Notes: generated from the sequence alone by a model not told the origin. A stretch of DNA of 44,238 nucleotides from Geobacteraceae bacterium GWC2_53_11 (GCA_001802645.1 MGZJ01000075.1:1-44238), one strand, 5' to 3'; shown: positions 1 to 9,319, numbered from the stretch's first letter. A program made the numbers and translations.

Positions 1-329
1 TGGGACTCTGCCGCTACGGCGAGGGGGGAAGCTTCGTCGATTCCGGAGCCCCGTTTATGGCGAATATCGATTACGGATTGCAGTTTTCTGGGGAGAGCAG
101 GTGGCCCCGCATCCCGGTCAATCCCTCCGGAGGCCTGCTGGCCTGCGGCCACCCGGTCGGCGCGACCGGCCTCATGCAGGCGGTCTTCGCCTTCTGGCAG
201 CTTCAGGGTACGACAGGAAAGCATCTGGGAGATTCCACATTGCAGATTCACGATGCACGACGGGGGCTGATCCACAGCCACGCGGGGACAGGGACGTATA
301 TTACGGTATCGATACTGGAAAGAACCTGA
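1..329 (+). CDS. Thiolase family protein, C-terminal part (5' end outside window)
   Basis: The reading frame is open from the window edge and ends at the TGA at 327-329. What remains is about 108 residues of a thiolase-fold C-terminal domain. The motifs [14 protein letters not shown] and [10 protein letters not shown] are the ones that place the catalytic His (GHP) and the CoA-binding loop in SCP-x/acetyl-CoA acetyltransferase-like thiolases. The nucleophilic Cys half lies off the window. The DUF35 zinc-ribbon/OB-fold gene 94 bases downstream on the same strand is the usual partner of this non-canonical thiolase subgroup, which needs that protein to bind or channel acyl-CoA. The substrate cannot be told. 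The stop codon lies inside the left arm of an inverted-repeat element (325-406). Confidence 0.85.
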   Translation, partial: GLCRYGEGGSFVDSGAPFMANIDYGLQFSGESRWPRIPVNPSGGLLACGHPVGATGLMQAVFAFWQLQGTTGKHLGDSTLQIHDARRGLIHSHAGTGTYITVSILERT

Positions 330-406
330 CCACCCCCCGCCCCTCCTGAATCAGGAGGGGCGTAAAAGTCCCCCTCCTTGTTAAGGAGGGGTTAGGGGTG
401 GTCAGG
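325..406. repeat. 82-bp two-hairpin intergenic element
   Basis: Perfect 12-bp terminal inverted repeats (CCTGACCACCCC at 325-336, its complement at 395-406) enclose two strong hairpins, CCCCTCCT/AGGAGGGG around GAATC and CCCCTCCTT/AAGGAGGGG around GTT. The left arm supplies the thiolase stop codon TGA. It has the same design as the elements at 39130, 40576 and 42662 but a different sequence. Confidence 0.8.
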
Positions 407-423
407 TACTAACGGAGGCCATC

Positions 424-903
424 ATGAACAAACACGCAAAACTACCGGAAACCGAAGAAGGTACAATCCTCTTCAACACCGATCCGATCATCCTCAAGCA
501 CCACTACGAGATCGACTATCTTCACTCCTATGCCCAGGATTCCCCGTTCTTTGCCGGCCTGGCACAAAAGAAACTGATGGGGAGCCGCTGCACCGTCTGC
601 GGCTACCGCTATGCCACGCCGCGCAGTCACTGCATGGAATGCGGCGCGGAAACGGAGTGGTTCGAGCTGCCGTTGAACGGGCGGATTCACACCTACACCA
701 CCTGTTATTTCGGCGGCGAGGCATTTCTCAAGGAGACTCCCTTTACCCTGATCATGGTGGAGTTTGACGGTGTGGACACCCTGTTCCTCTCCCGCCTCGT
801 CGGCGCGGAGCCGGATGAGGCGGCCATCGGCATGGAGGTAAGGGCCCGTTTCCTGCGCAACAGCAAGTTCAAGCCAACCGACGTCTATTTTGTCCCGGCC
901 TGA
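424..903 (+). CDS. DUF35 (OB-fold, zinc-ribbon) acyl-CoA-binding partner of thiolase
   Basis: The 159-residue protein has an N-terminal helical segment, then a rubredoxin-like zinc ribbon (CTVCGYRYATPRSHCMECG, two CxxC pairs) and a C-terminal OB-fold containing GRIHTYTT and PFTLIMVEFDG. This is the DUF35/COG1545 layout. Proteins of this family form a complex with thiolase-like condensing enzymes, for example BbsA with BbsB in toluene degradation and the archaeal thiolase/HMGCS complexes, and help bind CoA esters. The start ATG at 424 follows GGAGG with 5 bases between. The gene lies just downstream of the thiolase remnant, separated by a hairpin element, and converges with ftsH 32 bases further on. 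The pairing is clear; the exact pathway is not. Confidence 0.85.
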   Translation: MNKHAKLPETEEGTILFNTDPIILKHHYEIDYLHSYAQDSPFFAGLAQKKLMGSRCTVCGYRYATPRSHCMECGAETEWFELPLNGRIHTYTTCYFGGEAFLKETPFTLIMVEFDGVDTLFLSRLVGAEPDEAAIGMEVRARFLRNSKFKPTDVYFVPA

Positions 904-935
904 CAGCAGGGAAATCGATCCCAAAGAATGACGGT

Positions 936-2786
936 TCACACATTCCGGGCGATAATCTCGTCCACCCGCTCCCCGTCCAGCGTCTCTTCCTCTTGCAGCG
1001 CCTCGGCCAGCAGATCCAGCTTGGCGCGGTTGGCGCAGAGCAGCTCCTTAGCCTGCTGTTCCGCCTGGCGGATAAGGGCTGAAATTTCCTGATCGATGCG
1101 CCAGGCCATGGCCTCGGAGAAGGTTTTTTCCTCGGCCAGCTTCATCCCCAGAAACGGATGTTCCTCCCCACGTTTGAAGGTCATTGCCCCGACCTTTTCG
1201 CTCATTCCCCACTGGCAGACCATCTTCTCCGCCAGCTCGGTGACCATCTTCAGGTCACTCTGGGCGCCGGTGGAAACCTCGCCGAAAACCAGCCGTTCCG
1301 CTACCCTGCCACCCATGGCCACGGCCAGCCGTTTTTCCAGGTAGCTTTGCGGATAGTGGTAGCGGTCGTCCTCAGGGAGCTGTTGGGTCACTCCCAGCGC
1401 CATGCCGTGGGGGATGATGGTCACCTTGTGGATCGGGTCGGTGCCGGGAAGCAGCCGTGCCACCAGGGTATGGCCAGCTTCGTGGTACGCGGTGATACGC
1501 TTCTCCTCGGGTGTGATGAACATCTTCCGCTCACTACCCATCAGGATCTTGTCCTTGGCTTTTTCCAAGTGCTCCATCGTGACCGTCGCGGCATTCTCCC
1601 GCGAAGCGAGGATGGCCGCCTCGTTCACCAGGTTTTCCAGGTCGGCGCCGGTCATACCCGGGGTGCCGCGGGCAACGATACTCAGGTCGATCCCCTCGGT
1701 CATGGCGATCTTGCGGATATGGACCTGAAGGATCTTCTCACGATCACGCCAGTCGGGACGTTCGATCACCACGTGCCGGTCGAAGCGGCCGGGGCGGAGC
1801 AGGGCCGGGTCGAGCACGTCGGGGCGGTTGGTGGCGGCCAGCACGATCACCTCCTGGTGTGGATCGAAACCGTCCATCTCAGACAGAAGCTGGTTCAGGG
1901 TCTGTTCCCGCTCGTCGTGGCCGCCGCCGAAACCGGCGCCACGGCTGCGTCCCACCGCATCCAGTTCGTCAATGAAGATGATGCTGGGGGCGGCCTTCTT
2001 GGCATTGGTGAACAGGTCCCGCACCCTGCTGGCGCCGACCCCGACGAACATCTCGATGAACTGCGAGGCGGAGATGCTGAAGAAGGTCACCCCCGCCTCT
2101 CCGGCCACTGCCCGGGCTAGCAGAGTCTTGCCCGTTCCCGGCGGTCCGACCAGCAACACCCCCTTGGGAACCTTGCCGCCGATCCGCTCGAACTGTTTTG
2201 GGTTGCGCAAGTAGTCAACGATTTCCTTCAGCTCCTGCTTGCTGTTTTCCAGGCCGGCAACATCCTCAAACGTCACGTCGACTTTCTCCTGAGTCGTGTA
2301 GGTTCGAGCCCCGGACTTGGCGAAGCCGCCCATCATCCCTCCCGGGCCCTGGCTGCGCATGGCCCTTATACTGTACCACCAGAAACCGAGGATGATCAGC
2401 CAAGGGGCCAGGCTGATCAGAACAGTAACAAAGAAAGACGTCTCCGTGGAGATTGCCGTGACTTCCACATTGCGGGCGGTCAGGTCGGTCATCAGGGTTT
2501 GATCGGCAATGGACGGCATGACGGTACCGAACGAGTTTACTTCTCGAACCGTGGCCTTCCCGTCGACCTGTTCGCTTACCTTGGCCTTAGTCCGGAACTC
2601 TCCCCCGATGATCTGCCCCTTGAGCCTGATTTTCTTGATGTTGTCGGCCGTCAGCTCGCTCCGGAAGCGGCTATAACTGATCTCCGCCGTTTGGGAACCC
2701 TGTTGGGCAAGGTAAGCGTAGTAGGCGTTAAATAGAAGCATGACCAGCATAATGATCAGCAGCTGTTTCCATAAAGATACGGACAT
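936..2786 (-). CDS. ftsH: ATP-dependent zinc metalloprotease FtsH
   Basis: This 616-residue membrane AAA+ protease degrades misfolded and regulatory membrane or soluble proteins at the cytoplasmic face of the inner membrane as a hexamer. Visible parts in order are a first membrane helix at about 8-26, a periplasmic domain, a second helix around 115-140, Walker A GPPGTGKT near 212, Walker [12 protein letters not shown], the pore motif [11 protein letters not shown], the second region of homology ending LLRPGRFDR, and the zinc site HEAGH near 434. The length is slightly under the E. coli enzyme. The ATG at 2786 follows GAGGA with 8 bases between. It begins 47 bases after the aminotransferase stop on the same strand, so it may be the last gene of the catabolic operon, which is an unusual place for ftsH. 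It may be a second copy. Confidence 0.95.
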   Translation of the reverse strand: MSVSLWKQLLIIMLVMLLFNAYYAYLAQQGSQTAEISYSRFRSELTADNIKKIRLKGQIIGGEFRTKAKVSEQVDGKATVREVNSFGTVMPSIADQTLMTDLTARNVEVTAISTETSFFVTVLISLAPWLIILGFWWYSIRAMRSQGPGGMMGGFAKSGARTYTTQEKVDVTFEDVAGLENSKQELKEIVDYLRNPKQFERIGGKVPKGVLLVGPPGTGKTLLARAVAGEAGVTFFSISASQFIEMFVGVGASRVRDLFTNAKKAAPSIIFIDELDAVGRSRGAGFGGGHDEREQTLNQLLSEMDGFDPHQEVIVLAATNRPDVLDPALLRPGRFDRHVVIERPDWRDREKILQVHIRKIAMTEGIDLSIVARGTPGMTGADLENLVNEAAILASRENAATVTMEHLEKAKDKILMGSERKMFITPEEKRITAYHEAGHTLVARLLPGTDPIHKVTIIPHGMALGVTQQLPEDDRYHYPQSYLEKRLAVAMGGRVAERLVFGEVSTGAQSDLKMVTELAEKMVCQWGMSEKVGAMTFKRGEEHPFLGMKLAEEKTFSEAMAWRIDQEISALIRQAEQQAKELLCANRAKLDLLAEALQEEETLDGERVDEIIARNV

Positions 2787-2833
2787 GGAGTAGTCCTCGC
2801 GAAGGTAGTATGGCTTTTCAGGTGTTGACCTGG

Positions 2834-4132
2834 TTAACGGTCTTTTTGACCGGCCGTTTCGATCGCCCGTTCCAGGATATCCAGAGCCTGCCCCAGTTCC
2901 ACGTCACTGATGGTGAGCGGCGGAATCAGGCGTATGATGTTGCGCTCCGGGCCGCAGTTGATGACGATCAGCCCCTTGCTCAGACACTCTTCCAGCACCT
3001 TCGCGCAGGCCGCGTCGTCCGGCGTGCCGTCCTCTTTCACCAGTTCAAGACCGATCATGAGACCCTTGCCGCGCACGTCCCCCACGATCGGATGATGTTC
3101 CTGGAATGCATTGAGCCGGGTAACCGTTGCAGTTCCCAATTCACGGCAGCGTGCCAGCAGGCCGTCATCGCGGATCGCCTCGATGGTGGCGATTGCCGCC
3201 GCGCAGGAGACCGGATTTCCTCCGAAAGTCGTGCCGTGGGCCCAGGTCGGCCATTTGTCCATCAGGTCAGCGCGGGATACCACCGCCGATAGCGGGAAGC
3301 CCGAAGCGATCCCCTTGGCCACCGTCAGGATGTCCGGGGTAACTCCGTACGTCTGAGCAGCGAACCAGTCGCCGCACCGCCCCATCCCCGACTGGACTTC
3401 GTCAAAGATCAGCAGGATGCCGTTTTCGTCACACAACCGGCGCAACCTCTTCAGGAATTCGGCCGGGGCCGGGACATATCCCCCTTCACCCAGGATCGGC
3501 TCGATGATGATCGCCGCCACCTCCCGGGGTGTGACGTAGCGCCGCAGCATCTCCTCAAGATAGCCGAAACAGCCCAGGTTACAACCGGCTCCCTTGCAGC
3601 CGAACTGGCAGTGGAAACAGTACGGATACGGGGCGTGGTAGACCGAAGGCAGCAGGGGAGCATAGCGTTCCCGGTAACGGGCGTTACTGGAGGTCAGCGA
3701 CAGGGCACCCAGGGTGCGGCCGTGGAAGGCCCCGCCGAAGGCTAGTATTCCCTGGCGCCCGGTGACGTAACGGGCCAGCTTGATGGCCCCCTCCACCGCC
3801 TCGGCTCCGGAGTTGCTGAAGAACAGGCGGTCAAGGCCTGTCGGGGTTATGGAGGTCAACAGCTCCGCTGCCGCCACCGTGGTCTCGTTGTAGAAGACCC
3901 CGCCGGTGTGGCAGTAGCGTGCCAGCTGACGCGACACCGCCGCCATGACCCGTGGATGGTTGTGGCCGATATTCAGGGCTCCGAGCCCGGAAGCGCAGTC
4001 CAGATAGCTGTTGCCCTCCACATCAATGATGCGGCACCCCTCGCCCCGTTCGATCGCGATGGAGTGGTAGAAGTGGAAAGCAGGCGTAAAGGCCCGGTTA
4101 CTCCGGGCGATGATGTCGCTGTTCGTAGTCAT
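2834..4132 (-). CDS. Class III (omega) aminotransferase, GabT/lysine-aminotransferase-like
   Basis: The 432-residue PLP-dependent fold-type I enzyme moves an amino group from an omega-amine or amino acid to an oxoacid. Class III signatures are the [16 protein letters not shown] cofactor-phosphate region, the [10 protein letters not shown] motif and the PLP-binding Lys273 in [10 protein letters not shown] Cys-rich loop ([19 protein letters not shown]) is seen in some relatives of 4-aminobutyrate and lysine 6-aminotransferases. The start follows CGGAG. Upstream in the same direction are glutaryl-CoA dehydrogenase, an aldehyde dehydrogenase and a 2-oxoacid dehydrogenase. That points to the amino group of lysine, 2-aminoadipate or 5-aminovalerate as substrate, but GABA or ornithine cannot be excluded from sequence alone. 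Confidence 0.88.
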   Translation of the reverse strand: MTTNSDIIARSNRAFTPAFHFYHSIAIERGEGCRIIDVEGNSYLDCASGLGALNIGHNHPRVMAAVSRQLARYCHTGGVFYNETTVAAAELLTSITPTGLDRLFFSNSGAEAVEGAIKLARYVTGRQGILAFGGAFHGRTLGALSLTSSNARYRERYAPLLPSVYHAPYPYCFHCQFGCKGAGCNLGCFGYLEEMLRRYVTPREVAAIIIEPILGEGGYVPAPAEFLKRLRRLCDENGILLIFDEVQSGMGRCGDWFAAQTYGVTPDILTVAKGIASGFPLSAVVSRADLMDKWPTWAHGTTFGGNPVSCAAAIATIEAIRDDGLLARCRELGTATVTRLNAFQEHHPIVGDVRGKGLMIGLELVKEDGTPDDAACAKVLEECLSKGLIVINCGPERNIIRLIPPLTISDVELGQALDILERAIETAGQKDR

Positions 4133-4165
4133 GGCTGTTCTCCGTATTCATTTTCTTCAATGTTT

Positions 4166-4316
4166 TCACCCTCCCCCAGCCCCCTCCCATCAAAGGGAGG
4201 GGGTTAATTCCCTCCCCCCTCGTGGGGGAGGGTTAGGGAGAGGGGGATGAAGCTGCTTCATTCGTCCCTTGCAGCTTCACCCACCCCCTAGCCCCCTCCC
4301 GTCAAGGGAGGGGGGA
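4166..4316. repeat. Compound GC-rich hairpin element between glutaryl-CoA dehydrogenase and aminotransferase
   Basis: A two-hairpin unit (stems of CCCCCTCCC and CCCTCCCCC type) is followed by TGAAGCTGC at 4248-4256, a 14-base spacer and its perfect complement GCAGCTTCA at 4271-4279, then a further CCCCCTCCC hairpin. The element ends directly at the dehydrogenase stop codon (complement of 4317-4319). The same compound design occurs at 5510-5617. No coding signal is seen in it. Confidence 0.75.
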
Positions 4317-5483
4317 TCACGATATCGCGTCGATGCCGGTCAGGTCCCGTCCCAAAGCCAGGGTATGGATCTCGTAGGTTCCTTCGTAGGTATCGACCGA
4401 CTCCAGGTTGCACATGTGCCGCATGCTCTGGTACTCATCGCTGATGCCGACCGCGCCCAGGATTCCACGGGCTGTGCGGGCCGTTTCCAGAGCCATACGC
4501 ACGTTGTTCCGCTTGGCAAGACTCACCTGTTCGGGCCGCATCTTCCCCAGTTCCTTGAGGCGCCCAAGTTGCAGCGCCAGAAGCTGTCCCTTGGTGATCT
4601 CCGTCAACATGTCGGCCAGCTTTGCCTGGGTCAGCTGGAATGCGGCCAGCGGACGGCCGAAGACCATCCGTTCCGCGCTATGGACGAGAACCTCGTCGAA
4701 ACAGGCCATGGCCGCGCCGAGCGCCCCCCAGACGATGCCGTAGCGGGCCTGGTTGAGGCATTTCAGGGCGCTCTTCAGCCCGACGGCATCCGGCAGGAGA
4801 TTCTCCTCGGGAACAAAAGCCTCGTCCAGCACCAGTTCGGCGGTAACCGAAGCGCGCAGTGACAGCTTGCCCACTACTTCGTTGGCAGTGAAACCGGGCG
4901 TACCCCGTTCGACCAGGAAACCGCGGATCTCCCCGTCCAGCTTGGCCCAGACAAGCGCCAGGTCGGCGACGGCGCCGTTGGTGATCCACATCTTGACCCC
5001 GGAGAGCAGGTAGCCGTTCCCCCGCTTAACCGCCCGGGTGGTCATGCCAGCCGGGTCCGAGCCGTGGTCGTGCTCAGTCAGCCCGAAGCAGCCGATCGCC
5101 CGGCCGCTGGCCAGAAGCGGCAGCCAACGCTGTTTCTGGGCCTCGCTGCCGAAGGTGAGAATCGGGTACATCACCAGCGCTCCCTGAACCGAGGCGAAGC
5201 TCCGTAATCCGGAGTCCCCCCGCTCCAGCTCTTGCATAAGAAGGCCGTAGGATATGTTGTCGATGGCGGGGAGACCGTAGCCGGAAAGATTGGCGCCGAA
5301 CATCCCCAGCGCCCCCATGCGCGGCACCAGTTCCAGCGGAAAGGTGCCGGCCCGGTAATGTTCACGGATTGAGGGAAGAAACTCCCGCTCCACGAAGGCC
5401 CGGGCCGTGTCGCGAACCAGGCGGGCCTCCTGGCTCAGTTCCGATTCGATGTCGTAGTAATCGATGCCTTTGAACATGGTCAT
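4317..5483 (-). CDS. Glutaryl-CoA dehydrogenase-like acyl-CoA dehydrogenase
   Basis: The 388-residue flavoprotein has the three-part acyl-CoA dehydrogenase fold. The match to the GcdH subgroup is strong: RGDSGLRSFASVQGALVMYPI-type substrate pocket containing the Arg that meets the glutaryl carboxylate, FGLTEHDHGSDPAGM at the flavin, and the C-terminal TYEGTYEIH with the catalytic base Glu367. GcdH oxidises glutaryl-CoA to glutaconyl-CoA and usually decarboxylates it to crotonyl-CoA, passing electrons to ETF. Whether this copy decarboxylates cannot be told by eye. The chosen start is ATG 5483 behind AGGGAA; ATG 5477 is also possible. Hairpin elements sit on both sides. The etfBA/EMO genes at the right of the window encode a plausible electron route. 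Confidence 0.9.
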   Translation of the reverse strand: MTMFKGIDYYDIESELSQEARLVRDTARAFVEREFLPSIREHYRAGTFPLELVPRMGALGMFGANLSGYGLPAIDNISYGLLMQELERGDSGLRSFASVQGALVMYPILTFGSEAQKQRWLPLLASGRAIGCFGLTEHDHGSDPAGMTTRAVKRGNGYLLSGVKMWITNGAVADLALVWAKLDGEIRGFLVERGTPGFTANEVVGKLSLRASVTAELVLDEAFVPEENLLPDAVGLKSALKCLNQARYGIVWGALGAAMACFDEVLVHSAERMVFGRPLAAFQLTQAKLADMLTEITKGQLLALQLGRLKELGKMRPEQVSLAKRNNVRMALETARTARGILGAVGISDEYQSMRHMCNLESVDTYEGTYEIHTLALGRDLTGIDAIS

Positions 5484-5509
5484 CACCTGTTCCCTGTCTA
5501 TGGATTGGC

Positions 5510-5617
5510 CTCCCCTCCCTTTATGGGAGGGGATTGAGGGGAGGGTGAAGCTGCAATAGACTGAACAATGGCACCTTCACCCCCACCCTACCCCTCCCCC
5601 GTCAAGGGGGAGGGGAC
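5510..5617. repeat. Compound GC-rich hairpin element upstream of glutaryl-CoA dehydrogenase
   Basis: The element has a CCTCCCCTCCC/GGGAGGGG hairpin, then TGAAGCTGC at 5546-5554, a 16-base spacer, GCACCTTCA at 5571-5579 (one mismatch from a perfect complement), and a CCCCTCCCCC/GGGGGAGGGG hairpin. It ends next to the aldehyde dehydrogenase stop codon (complement of 5619-5621). It is a second copy of the design at 4166-4316. Confidence 0.72.
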
Positions 5618-5618
5618 T

Positions 5619-7109
5619 TTACTTATCGATCTGCGCCTTTTGCAACCTGCCGCTGTAATCCCGGTAGATCACTTTGACCCTGCTGAAAAAATCGATCGCT
5701 CCGCCACGCCCGCCCGCCTCGGGATGACCCGAACCGGAGTGCCGCCAGCCGCCGAACGGGAGCTGGACCTCGGCTCCGATAGTCGAGGCGTTGATATAGA
5801 CGATGCCGCTGGCCAGATCCCGCTCGGCCCGGGCGGTCTTGTTGACGTCACGGCTGTATATGGACGTGGAGAGACCGAAGGGGACGCCGTTGGCGATGGC
5901 AATGGCCTCGTCCAGCGATGCACAGGGAATCACGCTAATGACCGGTCCGAAGATCTCTTCCCTGGCTATGCGCATGGCCGGCGAGACTCCGCTGAAGACC
6001 GTGGGTGCTATAAAAAATCCATGGGCCAGCTGGCCGTCTTCAACCCTGAAGCCACCGGTCATGAGACGCGCCCCTTCCTGGGTACCGACATCAATATAAT
6101 CGAGAACTTTCTGTCCCTGTGCCTCATTGATCAACGGTCCCACGTGGGTATCACCATCCAGGCCGCTGCCGAGCCGCAGCCGTTCAGCCCGTTCGGCCAA
6201 GAGTGCGGTAAAGCGGTCGTACACCTGTTCATGGACGATCATGCGGCTGGCCGCGGTACACCGTTGCCCGCTGGTGCCGAAGCCCCCCCAGAGCGCTCCT
6301 TCAACGGCCAGCTCCAGATCTGCGTCGTCCATGACGATGATGGCGTTCTTTCCCCCCATCTCCAGGGCCAGCGGGCGGTGCAGGTCGGCCATAAGCCGCT
6401 CCAGATGTTCCCCGGCGGCAAAGGAGCCGGTAAAGGAGACTGCGTCCACGTCGGGATGGGTGGACAGGTATTCACCGACCTCCTCTCCCGGTCCGCAGAC
6501 GAAATTGACCACGCCAGGCGGGACGCCGGCTATTTCGAGAATTGCCACCAGTGCGGCAGCACAGGCCGGAGTTTCGGAGGAGGGTTTGAGGACAACGGAG
6601 TTGCCGCAAATAAGCGCGGCAAAAAGTTTCCAGGCCGGAATGGCAATGGGAAAGTTCCAGGGGGTGATCAGCGCCACGACCCCGATCGGCTCGCGCACGC
6701 TCTTGCAATCCTTGTCCGGCAGTTCCGACGGAACGGTCTCTCCCTGCAGACGGCGCCCTTCGCCGGCCATGTAGAATGCGATATCGATCGCCTCCTGCAC
6801 ATCCCCCAGCCCTTCCGTGAGCACCTTACCCATCTCCCGGGTGACCAGTTCGCCAAGCCGCTGCTTGTCACGGCGCAGCAGTTCGCCGGCCCGGAACAGG
6901 ATTTCGCCCCGCCGGGGAGCGGGCATCAGACGCCATTCCGGAAAGGCCGCCCTGGCCGCCGCTACGGCCAGGTTCACATCGCTCCTTGCCGAGAGTGGCG
7001 CCTCGGCCACTGTCTCCCGGGTGTCGGCCGGGTTGCGGCTGGCAAAGCGCCTGCCGTCGCCGGCATCGATCCAGCTGCCCGCAATGAAGTTTTTGATCAG
7101 CGCGGTCAT
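5619..7109 (-). CDS. NAD(P)-dependent aldehyde dehydrogenase (semialdehyde type)
   Basis: The 496-residue enzyme of the aldehyde dehydrogenase superfamily oxidises an aldehyde to the acid. Seen in order are the ITPWNFPIAIPAWK cofactor loop, FTGSFAAGEHL at the nicotinamide, LEMGGKN with the general-base Glu, and GQRCTAASR with nucleophile Cys284. The C-terminal QLPFGGWRHSGSG segment recalls 2-aminoadipate semialdehyde and succinate/glutarate semialdehyde dehydrogenases. The start follows GAGGGG. It sits between the 2-oxoacid dehydrogenase E2 gene (57 bases upstream) and glutaryl-CoA dehydrogenase, so a C5 or C6 semialdehyde from lysine breakdown is the favoured substrate. That is inference from neighbours. 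Confidence 0.9.
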   Translation of the reverse strand: MTALIKNFIAGSWIDAGDGRRFASRNPADTRETVAEAPLSARSDVNLAVAAARAAFPEWRLMPAPRRGEILFRAGELLRRDKQRLGELVTREMGKVLTEGLGDVQEAIDIAFYMAGEGRRLQGETVPSELPDKDCKSVREPIGVVALITPWNFPIAIPAWKLFAALICGNSVVLKPSSETPACAAALVAILEIAGVPPGVVNFVCGPGEEVGEYLSTHPDVDAVSFTGSFAAGEHLERLMADLHRPLALEMGGKNAIIVMDDADLELAVEGALWGGFGTSGQRCTAASRMIVHEQVYDRFTALLAERAERLRLGSGLDGDTHVGPLINEAQGQKVLDYIDVGTQEGARLMTGGFRVEDGQLAHGFFIAPTVFSGVSPAMRIAREEIFGPVISVIPCASLDEAIAIANGVPFGLSTSIYSRDVNKTARAERDLASGIVYINASTIGAEVQLPFGGWRHSGSGHPEAGGRGGAIDFFSRVKVIYRDYSGRLQKAQIDK

Positions 7110-7166
7110 ATCCCCTCACTTTCCACTGCGCGTGATGAAAGGTTACCAGATTTTTTCAGGGTTTCT

Positions 7167-8354
7167 TCAGATGCTCTCGATAAACAGAAGCGCCGGGTCC
7201 TCCAGATAACCTGCCACTCTGGACAGGAACTGCCCGGCGGTCACGCCGTCCGTGACCCGGTGGTCAAAGGTGAGGGAGATGGGGAGGATCCTCCGGATAA
7301 CGATCTCCCCCCGGACCACCCAGGGCCGCTCCGCAATCCGGCCAAAGCCGAGGATCGCCACATTGGGCCAGTTGATGATCGGTGTGGCAAACAGCCCGCC
7401 GAAATGTCCGAAATTGGTGATGGTAAAACTGCTCCCCTTGAGTTCGTCCAGAGTAATGGTCCTTTCCCGTGCCTTCTTCCCGAGCCCTTGGATCTCAGCG
7501 GCAAGTTCAAGAATGCTTTTCCGGTCCACATCGCGAATAACCGGCACCATCAGGCCGTCCAAAGTTTCCACGGCAATGCCGAAGTGGTAATACTTTTTCA
7601 GGATGATGGTCTCCGTCGCATCGTCGATGGATGCATTGAAGACCTGATAGTCACGCAGGGCATGCTGGACCGCCTTGATGAAAAAGGGGAGAAAGGTCAT
7701 GTGGGCGCCGTGGGCTTCGGCCGCATGCTGTTCATGGTTGCGCAAATCCCACAGGCCGGTGATATCGGCCTCTTCCATGGTGGTGACAAAGGCGGTGCGC
7801 TGCTGTGAGGCAAGCACATTACGGGCAACGATACGCCTGACCCCGCGCAGCGGCAGACGCTCCACCGGGCCGAATCCCTCATCGGACACCTGCGGGGCAG
7901 CCGGTACAGACTTCTCCAGATCTTCCGGCAGTATGCAGCCATGCGGCCCGCTTCCCCGGATCCCCTGCAGGTCGATCCCCCGCTCCCGGGCCAGCTTCCG
8001 CACCAGCGGCGTGGTGCGTATCTCATTGTCCGCCGACTGACCGGCTTGCGGCATGTCATCCGCCTCGGGCAGCACCCCGACCACGCCGACCGAGCGGGGC
8101 CGCTCCGGCGGTGCTTCTTCATCTGAAATGGTCAGAATGACGTCACCCACCTTGACAAGGTCGCCTTCATGCCGGTTGATCTGGTGAACGATCCCTGAAT
8201 GCGGCGAAGGAATATCAACCACCGCCTTGTCGCTTTCCACCTCGGCAACAACCTGGTGTTCGGAGATCCGTTCCCCCTCCTTCACCAGCCATTTACGCAG
8301 CTCCACCTCGGCGATCCCTTCGCCCAGGTCGGGGAGCTTGAATTCGTACGCCAT
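7167..8354 (-). CDS. 2-oxoacid dehydrogenase E2, dihydrolipoamide acyltransferase
   Basis: This 395-residue core subunit of a branched-chain-type 2-oxoacid dehydrogenase complex transfers the acyl group from lipoyl to CoA. Domains are one lipoyl domain (residues about 1-80, lipoyl Lys43 in ESDKAVVD), an acidic/Pro linker, a peripheral-subunit-binding domain (TPLVRKLARERGIDL, about 120-160), and the catalytic domain ending with FDHRVTDG, His365 being catalytic. A single lipoyl domain and the TTMEEADIT segment fit BCKDH-type E2. The ATG is separated by one base from the E1 beta stop, so translation is coupled. No E3 (lipoamide dehydrogenase) gene is in the window. Confidence 0.93.
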   Translation of the reverse strand: MAYEFKLPDLGEGIAEVELRKWLVKEGERISEHQVVAEVESDKAVVDIPSPHSGIVHQINRHEGDLVKVGDVILTISDEEAPPERPRSVGVVGVLPEADDMPQAGQSADNEIRTTPLVRKLARERGIDLQGIRGSGPHGCILPEDLEKSVPAAPQVSDEGFGPVERLPLRGVRRIVARNVLASQQRTAFVTTMEEADITGLWDLRNHEQHAAEAHGAHMTFLPFFIKAVQHALRDYQVFNASIDDATETIILKKYYHFGIAVETLDGLMVPVIRDVDRKSILELAAEIQGLGKKARERTITLDELKGSSFTITNFGHFGGLFATPIINWPNVAILGFGRIAERPWVVRGEIVIRRILPISLTFDHRVTDGVTAGQFLSRVAGYLEDPALLFIESI

Positions 8355-8355
8355 A

Positions 8356-9318
8356 TCAGTACCTCATGACTTCGTAGAGAGCGCTGGTGATCTGATCCAC
8401 CGACGGCAGGAAATGGTCCATAAGTTTCGACATCGGCACAACCACATCGGGCGCGGTAACCCGCAGCACCGGAGCCCTCAGGTAAAAAATTCCCTCTTCG
8501 GCCACGGTGGCTGCTATCTCCGCCCCGAAGCCGCCGGTCTTGACCGCCTCGTGGACGATGACCAGGCGGCCGGTCTTCCGTACCGACTCCAGAAGCGTTT
8601 CCCAGTCGAACGGCGACAGGGTCAGCGGGTTGATCACCTCGGCGCCATACCCGTCAACCGCCTTCAGCACCCGTTCGAGCATGCTCCCCCAGGCGACCAC
8701 GGTCACGTCGCTCCCCTCACGAACCACACGGGCCCGGCCGAGCGGCAGGGTATACTCCCCGTCGGGTACCTCTTCCCGCAGCATGCGGTAGAGCCGGGTA
8801 GGCTCAAGAAAAATGACCGGATCGGGGTCGCGGATGGCGGCCAACAGGAGCCCCTTGGCCGTGTACGGACCGGACGGCACCACCACCTTGATGCCGGGAA
8901 TGTGGCAGAAGATCGCCTCGCTGCTCTCCTCGTGCAGTTCCGGTGCCTTGATGCCGCCGCCGTAGGGGGTCCGTACCACCAGCGGGCAGGTAAAACGACC
9001 GCGGGAGCGGGTCCGCAACCGGGCGGCATGGGAGTAGATCTGATCAATGGCGGCGTAGATGAAGCCCATGAACTGGATCTCGGCCACGGGGCGCAGACCG
9101 TAGGCCGCCATGCCGATTGTCGCTCCGACAATGGCCGATTCAGCCAGGGGGGTATCGATGACCCGTTCGGCGCCAAAGCGCTCCAGCAGCCCTTCGCTGA
9201 CACGGAACACGCCCCCGTCCTTTCCCACGTCCTCGCCCAGGAGAACCACCCGGTCGTCGCGGGCCATCTCCTGGCCGAGTGCCTGATTGATTGCCTGTAC
9301 CATCGTAAGCTGCGCCAT
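8356..9318 (-). CDS. 2-oxoacid dehydrogenase E1 component, beta subunit
   Basis: The 320-residue beta subunit of a thiamine diphosphate E1 heterotetramer starts MAQLTMVQAINQ, the usual N-terminus. The motifs VLLGEDVGKDGGVFR, DTPLAESAIVG and EIQFMGFIY are family hallmarks, and the C-terminal transketolase-like domain is complete. I chose ATG 9318 over a longer frame because it begins one base after the E1 alpha stop, sits behind a GGGAGGG ribosome site and gives the family length. With E1 alpha it decarboxylates a 2-oxoacid and acylates the lipoyl group of E2. Branched-chain oxoacids, pyruvate or 2-oxoadipate are possible substrates; the gene set favours 2-oxoadipate or branched-chain acids. 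Confidence 0.93.
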   Translation of the reverse strand: MAQLTMVQAINQALGQEMARDDRVVLLGEDVGKDGGVFRVSEGLLERFGAERVIDTPLAESAIVGATIGMAAYGLRPVAEIQFMGFIYAAIDQIYSHAARLRTRSRGRFTCPLVVRTPYGGGIKAPELHEESSEAIFCHIPGIKVVVPSGPYTAKGLLLAAIRDPDPVIFLEPTRLYRMLREEVPDGEYTLPLGRARVVREGSDVTVVAWGSMLERVLKAVDGYGAEVINPLTLSPFDWETLLESVRKTGRLVIVHEAVKTGGFGAEIAATVAEEGIFYLRAPVLRVTAPDVVVPMSKLMDHFLPSVDQITSALYEVMRY

Positions 9319-9319
9319 G

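Noticed and set aside
5568-7808. Very long open frame on the plus strand (over 700 codons) opposite the aldehyde dehydrogenase and E2 genes
   Set aside because: It lies antisense to two genes with clear catalytic motifs; its translation begins in a GC-rich repeat and shows no domain. High GC content at third positions makes antisense frames long.
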